From DUEN01 sp024277095 (GTDB lineage: Bacteria > Chloroflexota > Anaerolineae > DUEN01): 9,773 nucleotides of DNA. A program made the position numbers and the translations under genes. The notes under the pieces are model-generated. The model was not told the origin of the DNA. It saw only the letters and a list, made by a program, of their open reading frames with translations, and did not search any database. The DNA lies in contig JAJRVX010000485.1 of NCBI GenBank assembly GCA_024277095.1, forward strand, positions 1 to 9,773, given 5' to 3'. Positions 5,858 through 9,773 of this stretch are shown here, in pieces; the stretch's first letter is position 1, and each line of letters starts with the position of its first letter.

Positions 5858-8800
5858 ATGACTGACAACGGTCGTTCGGGCAATGGAAACGTGGTCGGCG
5901 CGGTCATGGTCGTGGGCGGCGGCATCGCCGGGATGCAGGCGTCCCTGGACCTGGCCGATGCGGGCTATAAGGTGTACCTGGTGGAGGCCAAAAGCGCCAT
6001 CGGCGGACATATGGCGCAGCTCGACAAGACCTTTCCCACCAACGACTGCGCGATGTGTACCATCTCCCCCAAGCTCGTGGAGGTCGGCCGTCACCGGAAC
6101 ATCGAGCTGCTGACCAACGCGGAGGTCCTGGATCTGAAGGGAAGGGCCGGCGACTTCACGGTGACGGTGCGACGTAATCCCCGTTACATCGATCCGGAGA
6201 AGTGCACCGCCTGTGGGGATTGTGCCAGCGTATGCCCGGTGGTCATCCCGGATCTCTTCAACGAGGGGCTCTCGCAGCGTCGGGCCGCCTACAAGCTGTA
6301 TCCGCAGGCGATTCCCAACGCCTACGCCATCGAGAAGCGGGGCATCGCGCCCTGCCGCGATGCCTGTCCCGCCCATCAGCGGGCCCAGGGGTACATCGCC
6401 CTGATCCGGGAGGGGCGCTATGAGGACGCCCTGCGAGTCATTAAGGAGGACAACCCGTTCCCCGGCATCTGCGGGCGTATCTGCAATCATCGCTGCGAGG
6501 ATGCCTGCAATCGGGGCAAGGTGGATGATCCCGTCAACATCCACGCCCTCAAGCGGTTTGTGACAGACTGGGTGTACAGCCGCCCCCGGGTTCCGCCGGA
6601 GCCGGCCGAGCGGAAGTACAAGGAGCGCGTGGCGGTGATCGGGGCGGGGCCCTGTGGCCTGACGGCGGCCCAGGATCTGTGCAAGATGGGCTACAGCGTG
6701 ACGGTGTTTGAGGCGCTGCCCATGGCCGGCGGGATGCTGCGGGTGGGCGTGCCGGAGTTCCGTCTGCCCAGCTGGATCGTGGATCGGGAGGTCCAGGACA
6801 TCGTGGACCTGGGCGTGGAGCTGCGTCTGAACACCCGGGTGGACAACCTGGACGACATCTTCGCCGAAGGGTTCGATGCGGTGCTCATCGCCGTGGGCGC
6901 CCACGAGGGGCGGAAGCTGCCGATCGAGGGCGTGGATCTGGAAGGAGTGCTGGTCAACACGGTCTTCCTGCGGGACGTGCGGCTGGGCAACCCTCCCGAC
7001 TTCTCCGGCAAGCGCGTGATGGTGCTGGGCGGGGGGAATGTGGCCATCGACGTGGCGCGCACGGCCGTCCGGCTGGGGGCGGCCGAGGTGCACATGGCAT
7101 GCCTGGAGGAGCGGGAGAAGATGCCCGCCCACCCGTGGGAGATCGAGGAGGCCGAGGCCGAGGGCGTGATCATCCACCCGGGCCGCTCCTTCAAGCGCAT
7201 CCTGGATGATGGGCATGGGCGGGTCGCCGGGCTGGAGTGTCTGAAGGTCACGTATATGGAGTTCGACGAGGAGGGGCGGCTGATCCTGGAGACGGAGCCA
7301 GGGTCGGAGCATGTGATCCCCTGCGACATCGTCATCTTCTCCATTGGGCAGCGGGCCGGCCTGGCCTTCATCCCGGAGAGCAGCGGGGTGGGCATCACGC
7401 CGCGCTCCACCATCGCGGTCAATCCCAACACGCTGGCGGCGACGCGGCCGGGCGTCTTCGCCGCCGGTGACGCGACGACGGGAACCGCCTTCGTGATCGA
7501 GGCCGTCGCCAGCGGCCATCGGGCGGCGGAATCCATCCACCGCTACCTGCGGGGCGAGGAGCTGGAGCCGGCGCCTAAGCCGGAGCTTCCCGTCGTCCAT
7601 CTGACCCAGGCCGAGATCCAGGACCGCATGCAGCGGGGTGAGGTCAAGATCACACCCCGGGTGCCGATGCCCATGGTGCCCGTTGAGGAGCGGCTTCGGG
7701 GCTTCACCGAGGTGGAGAAGGGGTACACGGAGGAGCAGGCGCAGGAGGAAGCCGCCCGGTGTCTGGCCTGTGGCATCTGTTCCGAGTGTTTGAGCTGCTG
7801 GTATGAGTGTAAGGCGGGGGCTATTCATCACGATGAGCCGCCTCGCACCGAGCAGATCCGGGTGGGGGGCATCGTGTTGGCGCCCGGATATGAGGTGTAC
7901 CACGCCGAGATGTCCGAGGAGTACGGGTGGGGACGCTATCCCAACGTGGTCACCGCGCTCCAGTTTGAGCGGCTGTTGAGCGCCTCCGGTCCCACGGAGG
8001 GACACGTGGTGCGCCCCTCCGATGGAAAGCCGGCTCGCAAGATCGCTTTCCTGCAGTGCATCGGCTCCCGCGACCAGTCTCATGACTACTGTTCCGCCGT
8101 CTGCTGCATGTACGCGGCCAAAGAGGCGATCATGGCCCGTGAGCATGACGCGGAGGCGGACATCACCGTCTTCTTCATGGACATCCGGGCGTTCAGCAAG
8201 GGGTATGAGAGCTACTATCGGCGGGCTCAGGAGCAATATGGCGTTCGGTATGTCCGCTGTCGGGTCTCCTCGGTGAAGGAGGACCCCCATACGCACGATC
8301 TGATCGTGCGCTATGTGCGTGGCGATGGCCGGAACGGCGGAGGCGAGGGGGGGATCGTCGAGGAGCCCTTCGATCTGGTGGTGCTCTCCGTGGGAATGGA
8401 GATCTCGCCGCAGGTGCGGGATCTGGCCCGTCGGCTGGGGGTCGAGCTGGACCCGTATGGGTTCTGTCACACGGTCCAGTTCCAGCCCTTGCAGACCAGC
8501 AAGCCGGGCATCTATGCGGTGGGGCCGTTCCGGGAGCCCAAGGATATCCCGGAGACGGTGGTGGAGGCCAGTGGCGCGGCCGCGCTGGCCGGCGGCCTGC
8601 TGGCCTCGGCCCGGGCGACGTTGATCACGCCGCCGGAGTACCCGCCGGAACGGGATGTGAGCGGCGAGGAGCCGCGCATCGGCGTCTTCGTCTGTCATTG
8701 CGGATCGAACATCGGCGGCTTCCTGGACGTGCCGGCCGTGGCCGAATATGCCAGGACGCTCCCCTATGTGGTGCATGCGGAGCACAACCTGTACACGTGT

Positions 8801-9773
8801 TCGCAGGATTCCATCCGCCGCATCACCGAGAAGACGAAGGAGCTGGGGCTGAATCGCGTGGTCGTCGCCTCCTGTACGCCGCTGACGCACGAGCCGCTGT
8901 TCCAGGACAGCATCCGGCAGGCAGGGCTCAATCCCTATCTCTTTGAGATGGCCAATATCCGGAATCACTGCTCGTGGGTGCATTCCCACGACCGGGAGGC
9001 GGCGACGGAGAAGGCCAAGGAGCTGGTGCGCATGGCGGTCGCCCGGGCGGCCAGGCTGGAGCCGTTGCATCCTATCGATGTGCCGGTGACGAAGCGGGCG
9101 CTGGTCATCGGCGGCGGGGTGGCCGGGATGCACGCCGCGCTGGCGTTGGCGGAGCAGCAGATCGAGGTCGACCTGATCGAGCGAGAGTCCGAGCTGGGCG
9201 GGAACCTGCGGCATGTTCGGTTCCTGGTGGAGGCCCGGGTGCCAGAGAGTGATGGGAATGGGAGCGTCTCGCTCCGATGGCGTGATGCGCAGGCCTATCT
9301 CCGGGACCTGATCGAGCAGGTGCGCGCGAACCCGCTCATCACCGTCCACTTGAACGCGGAGCTGTTGGATACCCGGGGATATCGGGGGAACTTCACCTCG
9401 ACCGTGCGTACCCCCGAAGGGGAGCTCTCCGTCCGACACGGGGCCACAATCATCGCCATCGGCGCGCAGGAGTATCGGGGGACGGATTACGGCTATGGGA
9501 GTGATCCGCGCATCCTCACCCAGCAAGAGTTTGAGGCGTTGTTGGCGACGTGGTCGGCGGAGCCCCAGGGGGATAAGGCGCAGCGCTCGTCGGACCCTGA
9601 TTCTCAGTCCCCGCCCCAAAGTGTGGTGATGATTCAGTGTGTGGGGCCGGCGGAGCGTTATTGCCGCCGGACCTGCTGCACGATCGCTCTGAAGAACCCC
9701 CTGAACCTGAATGAGCTCAATCCCGCCGCCCGGATCACCGTCCTTTACCGGGATATCCGCACGTATGGCTTCA
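5858..9773 (+). CDS. HdrA-GltD-HdrA fusion: FAD/iron-sulfur NAD(P)H oxidoreductase, 3' end beyond the window
   Basis: The frame stays open from ATG 5858 to the window end (1305 codons, no stop). Order: HdrA FAD motif GGGIAGM (20-26); PTNDCAMC (60-67); first [4Fe-4S] motif (Cys116/119/122/126); then a GltD-like insert (about 162-634) with a Cys-rich N-terminal ferredoxin domain (Cys166, 170, 205, 209, 213, 217), FAD motif VIGAGPCGL (260-268), NAD(P)H motif VLGGGNVAID (389-398) and the FAD-contacting AAGDATTGTAF (535-545). HdrA resumes with Cys641/644/647/651, the C734-x10-C745-x3-C749-C750 cluster motif with Lys755, the HdrA N-terminal-type module with VCHCG (945-949), a second HdrA FAD motif GGGVAGM (1085-1091), and C1261-x7-C1269-x3-C1273-C1274. 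By comparison with the upstream paralog, roughly 225 residues are missing, including a ferredoxin tail. GGGGGGAG at 5846-5853 precedes the ATG; in-frame GTG 5831 is a weaker start. Predicted role: feeding NAD(P)H electrons into an Hdr-type complex, three FADs per chain. Confidence 0.92.
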   Translation, partial: MTDNGRSGNGNVVGAVMVVGGGIAGMQASLDLADAGYKVYLVEAKSAIGGHMAQLDKTFPTNDCAMCTISPKLVEVGRHRNIELLTNAEVLDLKGRAGDFTVTVRRNPRYIDPEKCTACGDCASVCPVVIPDLFNEGLSQRRAAYKLYPQAIPNAYAIEKRGIAPCRDACPAHQRAQGYIALIREGRYEDALRVIKEDNPFPGICGRICNHRCEDACNRGKVDDPVNIHALKRFVTDWVYSRPRVPPEPAERKYKERVAVIGAGPCGLTAAQDLCKMGYSVTVFEALPMAGGMLRVGVPEFRLPSWIVDREVQDIVDLGVELRLNTRVDNLDDIFAEGFDAVLIAVGAHEGRKLPIEGVDLEGVLVNTVFLRDVRLGNPPDFSGKRVMVLGGGNVAIDVARTAVRLGAAEVHMACLEEREKMPAHPWEIEEAEAEGVIIHPGRSFKRILDDGHGRVAGLECLKVTYMEFDEEGRLILETEPGSEHVIPCDIVIFSIGQRAGLAFIPESSGVGITPRSTIAVNPNTLAATRPGVFAAGDATTGTAFVIEAVASGHRAAESIHRYLRGEELEPAPKPELPVVHLTQAEIQDRMQRGEVKITPRVPMPMVPVEERLRGFTEVEKGYTEEQAQEEAARCLACGICSECLSCWYECKAGAIHHDEPPRTEQIRVGGIVLAPGYEVYHAEMSEEYGWGRYPNVVTALQFERLLSASGPTEGHVVRPSDGKPARKIAFLQCIGSRDQSHDYCSAVCCMYAAKEAIMAREHDAEADITVFFMDIRAFSKGYESYYRRAQEQYGVRYVRCRVSSVKEDPHTHDLIVRYVRGDGRNGGGEGGIVEEPFDLVVLSVGMEISPQVRDLARRLGVELDPYGFCHTVQFQPLQTSKPGIYAVGPFREPKDIPETVVEASGAAALAGGLLASARATLITPPEYPPERDVSGEEPRIGVFVCHCGSNIGGFLDVPAVAEYARTLPYVVHAEHNLYTCSQDSIRRITEKTKELGLNRVVVASCTPLTHEPLFQDSIRQAGLNPYLFEMANIRNHCSWVHSHDREAATEKAKELVRMAVARAARLEPLHPIDVPVTKRALVIGGGVAGMHAALALAEQQIEVDLIERESELGGNLRHVRFLVEARVPESDGNGSVSLRWRDAQAYLRDLIEQVRANPLITVHLNAELLDTRGYRGNFTSTVRTPEGELSVRHGATIIAIGAQEYRGTDYGYGSDPRILTQQEFEALLATWSAEPQGDKAQRSSDPDSQSPPQSVVMIQCVGPAERYCRRTCCTIALKNPLNLNELNPAARITVLYRDIRTYGF
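6341..7759 (+). other. GltD-like NAD(P)H:FAD oxidoreductase module inside the HdrA frame
   Basis: About 470 codons separate the two HdrA ferredoxin motifs and have no counterpart in the upstream HdrA paralog, where the motifs are 37 residues apart. The segment has the full order of glutamate synthase small subunit and related proteins: an N-terminal helical iron-sulfur domain, a FAD Rossmann fold, a nested NAD(P)H Rossmann fold, and a C-terminal FAD-contacting motif. Its end (EEAARCLACGIC) resembles the conserved EAxRCLxC tail of free-standing GltD-like proteins. Boundaries are good to within about 10 residues. Confidence 0.88.
9095..9123 (+). repeat. 29-bp exact direct repeat, copy 2
   Basis: Identical to 3861-3889. 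It encodes the second HdrA-type FAD motif of the fusion protein at the equivalent position of the paralogous half. Confidence 0.85.

Noticed and set aside
5837..9619. A 1260-codon open frame on the - strand
   Set aside because: It lies entirely opposite the + strand fusion gene, whose frame encodes unmistakable HdrA and GltD motifs throughout. The antisense translation is His/Arg/Pro/Gly-rich with no recognisable domain, the usual by-product of GC-rich third positions.
1..9773. CRISPR arrays, insertion sequences, tRNA or rRNA genes
   Set aside because: No regularly spaced repeats, transposase motifs, terminal inverted repeats or RNA gene cores were seen on either strand.

Overview
The window is GC-rich DNA (by eye about 63-65 % G+C), with every recognisable gene on the + strand. 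It reads as a one-carbon and electron-transfer locus from an anaerobic bacterium. The combination of FolD, HdrA-like flavo-iron-sulfur proteins and an MvhD-type subunit is typical of Wood-Ljungdahl (reductive acetyl-CoA) loci in acetogens, sulfate reducers and some Chloroflexota. I lean towards Chloroflexota/Anaerolineae from the general look of the proteins, but nothing in the window proves a taxon.

Layout. (1) 17-901: folD, the bifunctional methylene-THF dehydrogenase/cyclohydrolase. (2) 902-1267: a 366-bp intergenic stretch with a near-perfect sigma70-type promoter (TTGACA, 17 bp, TAGAAT at 935-963) and then a GC-rich leader of about 300 nt with strong hairpins. (3) 1268-1921: a CBS-CBS-ACT regulatory protein. 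(4) 1998-5156: a 1052-residue HdrA-like protein built as two HdrA-type halves in one chain. (5) 5169-5648: an MvhD-family electron-transfer subunit, 12 bp downstream. (6) 5649-5857: a 209-bp gap with one compact hairpin. (7) 5858 to the window end: a second, longer double-HdrA protein (1305 codons present, C-terminus missing). It carries a complete GltD-like FAD/NAD(P)H oxidoreductase module inside its ferredoxin region. This last gene has no stop codon in the window, so a search that needs a stop would miss it; the long ORF on the opposite strand is only its shadow.

How the parts may work together (inference). Canonical HdrA is the flavin-bifurcating subunit of HdrABC complexes and MvhD is the adaptor that passes electrons into it. 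Here the hydrogenase subunits (MvhA/G) and HdrB/HdrC are absent from the window, while one HdrA paralog has its own predicted NAD(P)H-oxidising module. The simplest model is an NAD(P)H-fed Hdr-type complex linked to ferredoxin and to a folate-branch acceptor, by analogy with the MetVF-HdrABC-MvhD complex of Moorella, in the same neighbourhood as folD. The CBS-ACT protein may sense an adenylate or another small ligand for this pathway. The most distinctive item is the HdrA::GltD::HdrA fusion, followed by the single-chain double-HdrA layout, a cysteine-bearing insertion near the flavin of the first HdrA, and the long structured leader.
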